27,728 nt of DNA from CAZATK01 sp964488085 (GTDB taxonomy: Bacteria; Patescibacteriota; Minisyncoccia; UBA6257; UBA11618), in contig CAZATK010000007.1 of assembly GCA_964488085.1 (NCBI GenBank), positions 1-27,728 of the forward strand, written 5' to 3'. A program made the position numbers and the translations under genes. The notes below the pieces were generated by a model. It was not told the origin of the DNA, ran no database searches, and saw nothing but the letters and a program-made list of their open reading frames with translations. Shown here piece after piece: positions 20,440-27,524 of the stretch (its first letter is position 1; the number at the start of each line of letters is the position of its first letter).

Positions 20440-21798
20440 ATGGATTTAAATTCCTTGTGGGAAAAAGCGTTGGGTGAAATTGAATTACAAGTTTCTCGTC
20501 CTAATTTTGTCACTTGGTTAAAAAATAGCAAACTACTTAACAATAAGAATGACGGGGCAATGACGGTTGGTCTGCCTAATAATTTTGCTAAAGAGTGGGT
20601 GGAAAATAAATACCATAAAATAATTCTAGGGGCCTTAAGAAATATTGATAGTAATATTCGCAAGGTTGAATATTGCGTTAATGGCAACCAATCAATCCCG
20701 ACGACAAGTAAAAATGCGAATCTTTCTGAAAAAGACCACCAACTGGTTTTTTCCGAATTAAAAGTTGATCCTGAAACCAATTTAAATCCAAGCTATACAT
20801 TAGACTCTTTTATCGTTGGTTCTTCTAATGAAATGGCGCACGCGGCCGTATCAGCCGTATTGAAAAATATAGGTAAAAAATATAATCCCTTGTTTATTTA
20901 TGGTGGGGTGGGGGTGGGGAAGACTCATCTTATTCAAGGGCTGGGTAATGAAATCAATAAGTTGTATGAGAATAAGATAAAAATACGATACGTCCCCTCC
21001 GAAAAGTTCACCAACGAAGTAATTTGGGCAATGAGAAATAAAAGAATGGAAACTATTAAAGATAAATATAGAATGGTAGATGTTTTAATTATTGACGACA
21101 TACAATTTGTGGGAGGAAAGGCCAGAACCGAAGAAGAATTTTTTCATACTTTCAATGCTTTATATGAAGCCAATAAACAAATAATTTTATCATCTGACAG
21201 ATCACCACGTTTTATACCAATTTTAGAGGAAAGATTAAGGTCTAGGTTTGAAGGAGGAATGATTGTTGATATTACATATCCTGACTATGAATTAAAAGTG
21301 GCCGTTTTAAAGAACAAGCTAATCAGCAAGGGAGCAAATTTGAATGACGAAGTGATTAATTGTATTGCTAATAAGGTCAGAAAGGGACTGAGGGAGTTAG
21401 AGGGTATTTTAAATAGAATTCTTTTTTATCAACAAGTTAAAAATCTAGAAATAACTACTAAACTAGCAGAACAGATTATGAATGAGGTTATTAAAGAGCC
21501 AGTAAAAAATATTGGTCCCGACCAAATAATTAAAGCCGTAGCTGATTATTTTGAAATATCGACTAGCGACCTAATTAGTCGCAGTCGAAAAAGAGAGTTA
21601 GTAGAGTGCCGACAAATAGCCGCTTATTTATTAAGAGAAGTTTTAAATCTTTCTTATCCTTTTATTGGGGATAAGTTAGGAAAGAGAGATCATACGACTG
21701 TTATATACGCTTGTGAAAAAATTACGGGGGAATTAAATAATAATCAGACCTTAAATCAAAATATTTTAACTATTAAAGACAGGTTGATAAAAAATTGA
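20440..21798 (+). CDS. dnaA: Chromosomal replication initiator DnaA
   Basis: 452 aa, normal length. Domain I is residues 1-80 (LWEKALGEIELQVSRPNFVTWLK), a short linker follows, then AAA+ domain III with Walker A GGVGVGKTH (155-163), Walker B VLIIDDIQF and sensor/arginine-finger region SSDRSPRFIPILEERLRSRFEGG. The C-terminal domain IV helix-turn-helix contains the signature GKRDHTTVIYACEKI that reads DnaA boxes. It initiates replication at oriC, which probably lies just downstream. It starts at ATG 20440, directly at the predicted transcription start. Confidence 0.98.
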   Translation: MDLNSLWEKALGEIELQVSRPNFVTWLKNSKLLNNKNDGAMTVGLPNNFAKEWVENKYHKIILGALRNIDSNIRKVEYCVNGNQSIPTTSKNANLSEKDHQLVFSELKVDPETNLNPSYTLDSFIVGSSNEMAHAAVSAVLKNIGKKYNPLFIYGGVGVGKTHLIQGLGNEINKLYENKIKIRYVPSEKFTNEVIWAMRNKRMETIKDKYRMVDVLIIDDIQFVGGKARTEEEFFHTFNALYEANKQIILSSDRSPRFIPILEERLRSRFEGGMIVDITYPDYELKVAVLKNKLISKGANLNDEVINCIANKVRKGLRELEGILNRILFYQQVKNLEITTKLAEQIMNEVIKEPVKNIGPDQIIKAVADYFEISTSDLISRSRKRELVECRQIAAYLLREVLNLSYPFIGDKLGKRDHTTVIYACEKITGELNNNQTLNQNILTIKDRLIKN

Positions 21799-21980
21799 TT
21801 AAATGTGGAAAAGATTAGTAATTAAAAGTTATAAACAATAATATTAGAAATTTTTCGGATTTTATAAACAGTTTATTAAATAAAAAATATAAGATATAAT
21901 ATGAAAAAAATGAGTTATCAACAAAAATTCGGAATACTACTGTTAACTACTATATAAATATATTAAATAAATAATATGAA
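21799..21980 (+). other. Probable oriC: DnaA boxes and AT-rich stretch between dnaA and dnaN
   Basis: About 180 bp of very AT-rich noncoding DNA. DnaA-box-like 9-mers on the plus strand are TTATAAACA (21829-21837 and 21862-21870) and TTATCAACA (21915-21923); TGTGGAAAA (21804-21812) is one mismatch from the reverse-strand box. The stretch 21938-21976 is almost only A and T, a candidate unwinding element. The dnaA-dnaN location is common for bacterial origins. The rest of the intergenic region to 22097 is filled by inverted-repeat element 2. Confidence 0.65.
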
Positions 21981-22098
21981 TCCCGTTAGAAGCAACCTAA
22001 ATAAGTATGATAATAAAATTTATGAGTAACGCTATAAACATGAAACAAGTCGAGTTGTGCATATCACGGTCGCCTGTGGCGACCTGCTTCTAACGGGA
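21981..22098. repeat. Inverted-repeat element 2 (CCCGTTAGA family), 118 bp, at the dnaN start
   Basis: Perfect 13-bp terminal inverted repeats TCCCGTTAGAAGC (21981-21993) and GCTTCTAACGGGA (22086-22098). The right end contains a 7-bp hairpin GGTCGCC-TGT-GGCGACC (22068-22084). ATGAA occurs immediately left of the element (21976-21980) and again as the dnaN start (22098-22102), consistent with a 5-bp duplication. The core is shared with 316-420. The left ATG opens a 17-codon frame (MNPVRSNLNKYDNKIYE) that runs into the element. Confidence 0.65.
22068..22084. repeat. GC-rich hairpin within inverted-repeat element 2
   Basis: GGTCGCC-TGT-GGCGACC, a perfect 7-bp stem with 3-nt loop, directly next to the right terminal repeat, in otherwise AT-rich DNA. 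Confidence 0.55.
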
Positions 22099-23365
22099 TG
22101 AAAGTAATAATATTTAAAGATAATTTAAAAGATGGTCTGTTTATAACAGAAAGGGCTGTTTCCGATAATTCTAATTTACCGATATTAAAAAATGTATTAT
22201 TAAAAACAATTGACGGTAAAATCAAAATAGTAACGACTAATCTAGAATTAGCTATTACGAAAGTGATTTCTGGAAAAATAATAGAAGAAGGATGTTTAAC
22301 AGTGCCCTTCCATACTCTTTATAATATTGTTAATAATACTAACCATGAACGGATTAATCTCGAAAAAATTGATAATAATTTTATTTTTAAAACCGACAAT
22401 TATGAAGCTAAAATACAAGGAATTCACGAAGACGAATTTCCTATAATTCCAAAATTAGAAAATACTGATAATTATTTAGAAATAGATTCTGTAACTTTTA
22501 AAGACGCAATTAGTAAGGTAATAAATGCGGCTCAAATATCTGATATTAGGCCAGAAATAAGCGGAGTTTTATTCGATTTTCAATTAACAATACTAAAATT
22601 AGTTACAACCGATAGTTTTCGTTTAGCGGAAAAAACCTTAAATAGTAATCAATTTAAACATAATTTTGATAAAAGTTTTAAGGTTATAGTTCCATTAAAA
22701 ACAATTCAGGAAGCGGTAAGAATATTTTCTAATGATATGCCTATAAGAATATCTTTAGATAATAATCAAATATTATTTAAAAACAGCACCACAGAATTAA
22801 TTTCTCGGTTAATTGATGGAAATTATCCTGATTATGAGCAAATTATTCCTAAAGAAATAGAGACCGAAGTTATTTTAAATAAAAATCATTTTATTAATTC
22901 AGTTAAATTAGTTAGTAATTTTAGCGGAAAAACAAATGATATTAGATTAGCAATCAAAAATAATCAGAAGACACTGGAAGTATATTCTTTAAATCAGTTA
23001 TTAGGAGAAAATAATTATTTAATACCATCTAAAGTAAAAGGCGTTGATTTTGAAGGAGTGGCTTTTAATTGGCGTTATTTACTGGATGGATTAAGGATTA
23101 TTGAAGGCGAAAATGTTTTTTTTGGAAGTAATGGCTATAATAAGCCGGCATTATTAAAACCGATAGAAGATAAATCTTATTTTTATATTCTAATGCCCAT
23201 TANNNNNNNNNNNNNNNNNNNNNNNNNNNNNNNNNNNNNNNNNNNNNNNNNNNNNNNNNNNNNNNNNNNNNNNNNNNNNNNNNNNNNNNNNNNNNNNNNN
23301 NNGCATTATTAAAACCGATAGAAGATAAATCTTATTTTTATATTCTAATGCCCATTAGAATATAA
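22098..23365 (+). CDS. dnaN: DNA polymerase III sliding clamp (beta subunit), interrupted by an assembly gap
   Basis: Beta clamp: MKVIIFKDNLKDGLFITERAVSDNSNLPILKNVLLKT, LEIDSVTFKDAISKVINAAQISDIRPEISGVLFDF, LVTTDSFRLAEKTL, LISRLIDGNYPDYEQIIP and the closing YFYILMPI are the three-domain clamp motifs. The frame is interrupted by 100 N at 23203-23302. The 55 bases before the gap (23148-23202) are identical to the 55 bases after it (23303-23357). Merging the copies gives an intact 370-aa protein ending LMPIRI with stop 23363-23365, matching the normal family length and end. The final codons overlap convergent pbp. The start ATG abuts inverted-repeat element 2; no Shine-Dalgarno is visible. Confidence 0.95.
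23203..23302. other. 100-N assembly gap with identical 55-bp flanks
   Basis: Both flanks carry the same 55-mer (23148-23202 and 23303-23357). A fixed 100-N spacer between contigs overlapping by one k-mer is the likely explanation; true missing sequence is probably zero. Confidence 0.8.
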
Positions 23366-23367
23366 AA
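23336..23367. terminator. Perfect 15-bp hairpin at the convergent ends of dnaN and the PBP gene
   Basis: TTTTATATTCTAATG (23336-23350) pairs with CATTAGAATATAAAA (23353-23367) around CC. It contains the stop codons of both convergent genes. It probably acts as a bidirectional terminator and may explain the contig break. Confidence 0.6.
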
Positions 23368-25708
23368 TTATTTCTTTAGTTGAAACATTATTAAGAACAT
23401 CAGAAGTTTTAATCGTAAGCTTATTTTGTAATTCTAAGAACAAATCAAAATTCACTTGATAATCAAATTCTTTTCCTAAATTCAGGAATTTTTGATCTAT
23501 TAATTTATCGTTAAAATAGATTTCTAGTTTAGTAATATCCTGACCGCTTTTTATTTTAAGACCGACACTAAAAGGATTAGTTATCGTTTGGCCGTTTTGT
23601 AAATTTAAAAACTCAATAACAGATTGATTATTAGAATTATTATTAACCAGAGTTGGTAAATTAATTTGCGCCCAGTCTCTTACTACTTTCTCCCAATTTT
23701 CAAATTGGGAATCTTTTTTTGGATCAGACGGTGGTTGTCCTTGGGGATTATTTTTATCAACATAGTAGAGAATATCGTGGATTTCATTATTTATTATATA
23801 TTCGCCTTTTAATATCGGCTTATCCACTAAAATCACTTCCGGTCTAGGGAATGTTTCCAACGGCATTTCTTTAAGCGCTTCTTTTAAGAAAGCGTGCCAA
23901 ATAGGTACGGCGGCTAAAATACTACCGCCCCGTTTCTCCATCGGCTGATTGTCATTATTTCCGGCCCATACGCCGATAGTTAAAGACGGAGTGTAGCCCA
24001 TCGCCCAAGCGTCTCTATAATCATTTGTTGTACCAGTTTTTAGAGCCACCTCTTGATTGGGGAAAGTTGTTAAACTCAAACTACTACTAAACAACAGAGA
24101 GCGCGCTTCTATGTCTGTTAAAATATCATTTATTAATCTTATATATTGAGGTTCTATAACTTGTTCTGATTGATCTTTATACTCCTCAACGGTTTTGCCC
24201 TGACTATCTTCTATCTTCAGAATAAATGTTTGTTTATGTTTTATACCATCTTGGCTAAACACTGAATAAGCGCCCACTAAATCAATAAGTTTAACTTCAC
24301 CGCCTCCTAGCGCCAGCGAAAGACCATAGCGACTTCTTTCGGTTAGCGTTGTTATGCCCATTTTTTTCGCATTTTTTAAAGTTTCATCTAATCCGGCCAA
24401 GTAAAGGGTTTTAACCGATGGAACATTGATTGATTGGGCTAGTCCGTTTTTCATAGTTACAGGGCCACGGAATTGCTCATCATAATTTTGTGGCTTATAG
24501 CTTTCTTCTTCGTCGTCTGTAGTATTAAATTCCGTTTCCAAATCAAAGACCACAGAGTCCGGAGTATATCCTTTAATAAATGCCGTTAAATAAGCAATGG
24601 GCTTAATTGCAGAGCCAGGTTGCCGTAGTCCCTGGGTGGCAACGTTAAAATTTCCGTCTACTTCTTCATCAAAATAATTTCTGGAGCCGACCAGGGCTAA
24701 TATCTGCCCTGTTTTTGCGTCTTGAGCAACCAAGGCAGCATTTTTTCCTTTATATAATGTTTCATTATTTTCTGCTCCTTCGGCTACCACCTTTTCGGCT
24801 AATTGTTGTAATTTCCAATCAAGAGTTGTTATAACTTTTAATCCGGCGCTTCTAACAAAATCCTCTCCGTAGTGATTATTTAAATAATCTTGAACTGTTA
24901 TCACAAAATGAGGCGCTTCTATGCCAATGGCTTGTGGAGCAAATTCAATTTTTATTTTTTTGGTTTTCATAGCTTCTTCTTCGCTAATTATTCCTGCCAC
25001 AGCCATTTGATCTATAATGTAGTCTTTACGTTCCATAAGCTCTTTTTCATGTTCACCCCAAGGAGAATAATAGCTAGGGGCTTTGGGTAAGCTGGCCAAT
25101 AAAGCGGCTTCCGCCAAATTTAAACCACCAGCTTTTTTTTGAAAGTAAGTTTGTGCGGCCGCTTCTATGCCGTAAGCGTTCGCTCCATAGGGGATTTGAT
25201 TGAGATATAAATTTAAAATTTGGTCTTTGGTATATCGTTTTTCCAAACGAAAGGCTAATAGCAATTCTTTAATTTTTCTATTAATCGTTTTTTCCGAACT
25301 TAGAAAGGCATTCTTGGCTAATTGTTGCGTTATAGTTGATCCGCCTTGAACAATGCGCGCGCTGGTTAAGTTTATAATTGTTGCCCTAATAATAGATTTC
25401 CAGTCAAAAGCGGGGTGATTATAAAATTCATTATCCTCAATGATTAAAGTAGTTTTTTTAACCGACTCCGGGATTTCTTCAAATGGAATAACTGTTCTTT
25501 TTTGTTCTCCATAAAGCTCATAAAGCAAAACTTCGCCCATTCGGTCATAAATTTTAGTTGATTGTGCCACTTGTCGCTGATCAAATAAAGCTGGGTTAGG
25601 AAGATTTTTAAATAATAATGCGACGTAAAAAAAACCGCCTAACGCCAGAGCACAAGTTCCTAAAAATCCGTAGATTAATATCTTTCTTGGCATATTTGCT
25701 ATTATCAT
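23345..25708 (-). CDS. Class A penicillin-binding protein (PBP1A-type)
   Basis: 787 aa. An N-terminal membrane helix (about 10-34) is followed by a GT51 glycosyltransferase domain (about 60-230) with IIEDNEFYNHPAFDW (catalytic Glu91), QGGSTITQQLAKN and RKIKELLLAFRLEKRYTKDQILNLYLNQIPYG. The transpeptidase domain has SAIK (Ser366-Lys369), SIN (426-428) and KTGT (557-560). Residues beyond about 690 form a beta-rich, Ig-like C-terminal domain (SVIEFLNLQNGQTITNPFSVGLKIKSG...). The enzyme polymerises glycan strands and cross-links stem peptides outside the membrane. The start may be Met1 or Met6 (MPRKILIYG). Its last codons overlap convergent dnaN by about 21 nt. Confidence 0.95.
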   Translation of the reverse strand: MIIANMPRKILIYGFLGTCALALGGFFYVALLFKNLPNPALFDQRQVAQSTKIYDRMGEVLLYELYGEQKRTVIPFEEIPESVKKTTLIIEDNEFYNHPAFDWKSIIRATIINLTSARIVQGGSTITQQLAKNAFLSSEKTINRKIKELLLAFRLEKRYTKDQILNLYLNQIPYGANAYGIEAAAQTYFQKKAGGLNLAEAALLASLPKAPSYYSPWGEHEKELMERKDYIIDQMAVAGIISEEEAMKTKKIKIEFAPQAIGIEAPHFVITVQDYLNNHYGEDFVRSAGLKVITTLDWKLQQLAEKVVAEGAENNETLYKGKNAALVAQDAKTGQILALVGSRNYFDEEVDGNFNVATQGLRQPGSAIKPIAYLTAFIKGYTPDSVVFDLETEFNTTDDEEESYKPQNYDEQFRGPVTMKNGLAQSINVPSVKTLYLAGLDETLKNAKKMGITTLTERSRYGLSLALGGGEVKLIDLVGAYSVFSQDGIKHKQTFILKIEDSQGKTVEEYKDQSEQVIEPQYIRLINDILTDIEARSLLFSSSLSLTTFPNQEVALKTGTTNDYRDAWAMGYTPSLTIGVWAGNNDNQPMEKRGGSILAAVPIWHAFLKEALKEMPLETFPRPEVILVDKPILKGEYIINNEIHDILYYVDKNNPQGQPPSDPKKDSQFENWEKVVRDWAQINLPTLVNNNSNNQSVIEFLNLQNGQTITNPFSVGLKIKSGQDITKLEIYFNDKLIDQKFLNLGKEFDYQVNFDLFLELQNKLTIKTSDVLNNVSTKEIILYSNGH

Positions 25709-25722
25709 AAGTTTAACTTATT

Positions 25723-25752
25723 AAAATCTCCCAACGTATATTGGGAGATTTT
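25723..25752. terminator. Hairpin between the acidic micro-protein gene and the PBP gene
   Basis: AAAATCTCCCAA (25723-25734) and TTGGGAGATTTT (25741-25752) form a perfect 12-bp stem with 6-nt loop. On the minus strand the stem ends in TTTT, so it can terminate the acidic-protein transcript before the PBP gene. Confidence 0.65.
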
Positions 25753-25755
25753 GTT

Positions 25756-25881
25756 TTAGTAATTATCGTCACCTTTCTCTTCGTCGTCCTTTGAATTCAA
25801 ATCTTCTTTCTCTTCTTCCTCATCGAGCTCGGAATCTTCGCCTAATTCTTCTAATAATCCATCTTCGTTATAAGCACTCAT
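25756..25881 (-). CDS. Very acidic 41-aa micro-protein
   Basis: The minus strand from ATG 25881 reads MSAYNEDGLLEELGEDSELD, then EEEEKEDLNSKDDEEKGDDN and Y, ending with TAA. About half the residues are Asp or Glu. There is no signal or membrane segment. I recognise no family; such acidic tails occur in chaperone-like or nucleic-acid-mimic proteins, but short low-complexity frames can also be chance. It is upstream of the PBP gene and separated from it by a terminator-like hairpin, and no Shine-Dalgarno is seen, so expression is uncertain. Confidence 0.4.
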   Translation of the reverse strand: MSAYNEDGLLEELGEDSELDEEEEKEDLNSKDDEEKGDDNY

Positions 25882-25969
25882 GATTTATATTTTATATGAT
25901 GATGAGTTATAAAATATCGACCTTTTTAAACTTAAATTTCATAGTTAATCATAAGAAGTATATATAAGG
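25882..25969. other. AT-rich intergenic stretch with no recognised feature
   Basis: Between the acidic micro-protein start and the second gap I see only AT-rich sequence, with a TATAAA on the minus strand 9 nt before the micro-protein ATG that could serve as a -10. Confidence 0.4.
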
Positions 25970-26069
25970 NNNNNNNNNNNNNNNNNNNNNNNNNNNNNNN
26001 NNNNNNNNNNNNNNNNNNNNNNNNNNNNNNNNNNNNNNNNNNNNNNNNNNNNNNNNNNNNNNNNNNNNN
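25970..26069. other. Second 100-N assembly gap
   Basis: Unlike the first gap, the flanks share no visible overlap, so real sequence, including the 5' end of the next gene, is probably missing. Confidence 0.85.
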
Positions 26070-26070
26070 C

Positions 26071-27522
26071 TTTTACGCAAGAACAGCGTTGATTGTTTTA
26101 TTTATAATAATTTTTTCTCAATTAAATGTTATTAAGATTAATGCCGCGGAGTTTGGAGAAGGTTGGTTAACGTGGAGAGAGAAATGGAAGCCTCCCCAGC
26201 ATACTGGGTTTGGGCCTATTAAACCTATTAAAATTGAGCCGGAATTTCCTATAGACCTTGGCAACCTAATCGATCCAGAGGAGACGAGAAGGAATATTAA
26301 GACGGCATTAGAAAAAATAGCCGATCGAGAGCATGAGTTGAGATATCCCATAGTAGAGGGCCAGAAGGTTGAACACACCGTGCTTTTAGACGGTTACGGA
26401 AACATTCGTGGTTTTAAAGTTGGGGGTCAAGCGTTTAATCTAAGAGGGGAGCCATTATTTTCTGATGCAAGCCTTTATAAATTCATAGTTACAGAAAGAA
26501 CATGGTTTGGTGAGTATGTTCCCTCTGGTGTTAGTGGGAGAGACGTTGAAGATGCTTTGGACGCGTTTAAATCTCGGAGCATGAGCGCAGATCGATTAAT
26601 GAGAGAGTCTGGCATGGATGGACTAAGAAGGATTACGATTTTTGAGGAGGCCTTATTTGATTTGCGAGGCGAAAAATTGAAATATGTACGCGAATATGCG
26701 ATACGGTCTCTTGAGAAGACCACCTCCTTGCCACAACTTCGAGAATATTTTGAAAAAAAAATAAAAGCACTAGACGAAGCCACTCTTGTTTATGATAAAC
26801 AAAAAATAATGCGTACTGGCGAACCAATTATTATTAAAGTTCCTATATCACAAACCCCCAAGCTCTCTCCATTAGTAGATCCCCCGTCAATATCAGGAGA
26901 GGTCAGGGCCGGCGCAGCTCTTCCTGGTGGTGGAAACCAGTTATCTCCCGAAGAAAGAGTAATACAGCAAAGTACATTGGAGTGGCTCCGTAAAAACGTG
27001 AGTCGGCCTACCGCTACGCCAGTCCCCACGGTTATGGAGAGATTAAAAGCGTTGACTAGATTTGGTCAAGCCGCTAGAACAGCAACTGGCATTGGTCTTG
27101 GTGTTGCCGGTGGTGTTTTAGATGTTGGCGGGGCTTATCAGCTTTATCTAGAATCACAAACCAAAAGAGGCGAAGCAATAGGAGATGCTTCTATGGTGGA
27201 TTGTTTGCCTTGCGATGAACTAATCTCGTTTTTTTATGAGAGAAATCTAATGAAAGAAGATCCTTTATATGTAAGTAAAGCGCTGACTCGTGATTCAGAC
27301 AACGTATTGCTTGTGAAGGATATCAAATCTTTTCTTAAGGAGTACGGCTTATTTACTGGTTTGGGTACTTTTCATGATTTAGATGTAAGGTCTGTATTTC
27401 AAAAATTAATTGCTGAAGCGAGCGGGCATCATAGAACGAACCCTGAAGAAGACTGCGCCAGATTAAGAGGAATAATAGCGTACGCTCTAATAAAGGAAAT
27501 AAAGGATTTAAGAGAAGAGTAA
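26071..27522 (+). CDS. Unrecognised exported protein, 5' end lost in the gap
   Basis: The frame is open from the gap to the TAA at 27520-27522 (483 codons visible). Position 26089 is only a TTG, so the true start is probably in the gap. It begins with a hydrophobic segment (ALIVLFIIIFSQLNVIKINAAEF) that looks like a signal peptide. It continues with a hydrophilic, Pro-rich part (GPIKPIKIEPEFPIDLG), a helical section, a Pro/Thr linker (PRPTATPVPTVMERL-like, near 27000), a glycine-rich helix (TATGIGLGVAGGVLDVGG) and a C-terminal helical domain with DCLPCDEL and ASGHHRTNPEEDCARLRG. No family is recognised. A glycine-rich helix before a variable C-terminal domain is also seen in polymorphic toxins, but no toxin motif or immunity gene is visible. 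GC content looks somewhat higher than in the T4SS block. Confidence 0.6.
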   Translation, partial: FYARTALIVLFIIIFSQLNVIKINAAEFGEGWLTWREKWKPPQHTGFGPIKPIKIEPEFPIDLGNLIDPEETRRNIKTALEKIADREHELRYPIVEGQKVEHTVLLDGYGNIRGFKVGGQAFNLRGEPLFSDASLYKFIVTERTWFGEYVPSGVSGRDVEDALDAFKSRSMSADRLMRESGMDGLRRITIFEEALFDLRGEKLKYVREYAIRSLEKTTSLPQLREYFEKKIKALDEATLVYDKQKIMRTGEPIIIKVPISQTPKLSPLVDPPSISGEVRAGAALPGGGNQLSPEERVIQQSTLEWLRKNVSRPTATPVPTVMERLKALTRFGQAARTATGIGLGVAGGVLDVGGAYQLYLESQTKRGEAIGDASMVDCLPCDELISFFYERNLMKEDPLYVSKALTRDSDNVLLVKDIKSFLKEYGLFTGLGTFHDLDVRSVFQKLIAEASGHHRTNPEEDCARLRGIIAYALIKEIKDLREE

Positions 27523-27524
27523 AA

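Noticed and set aside
24844..24852. GCTTCTAAC match to element 2's right end in the PBP gene
   Set aside because: The match stops before GGG, has no partner, and lies in well-conserved PBP coding sequence.
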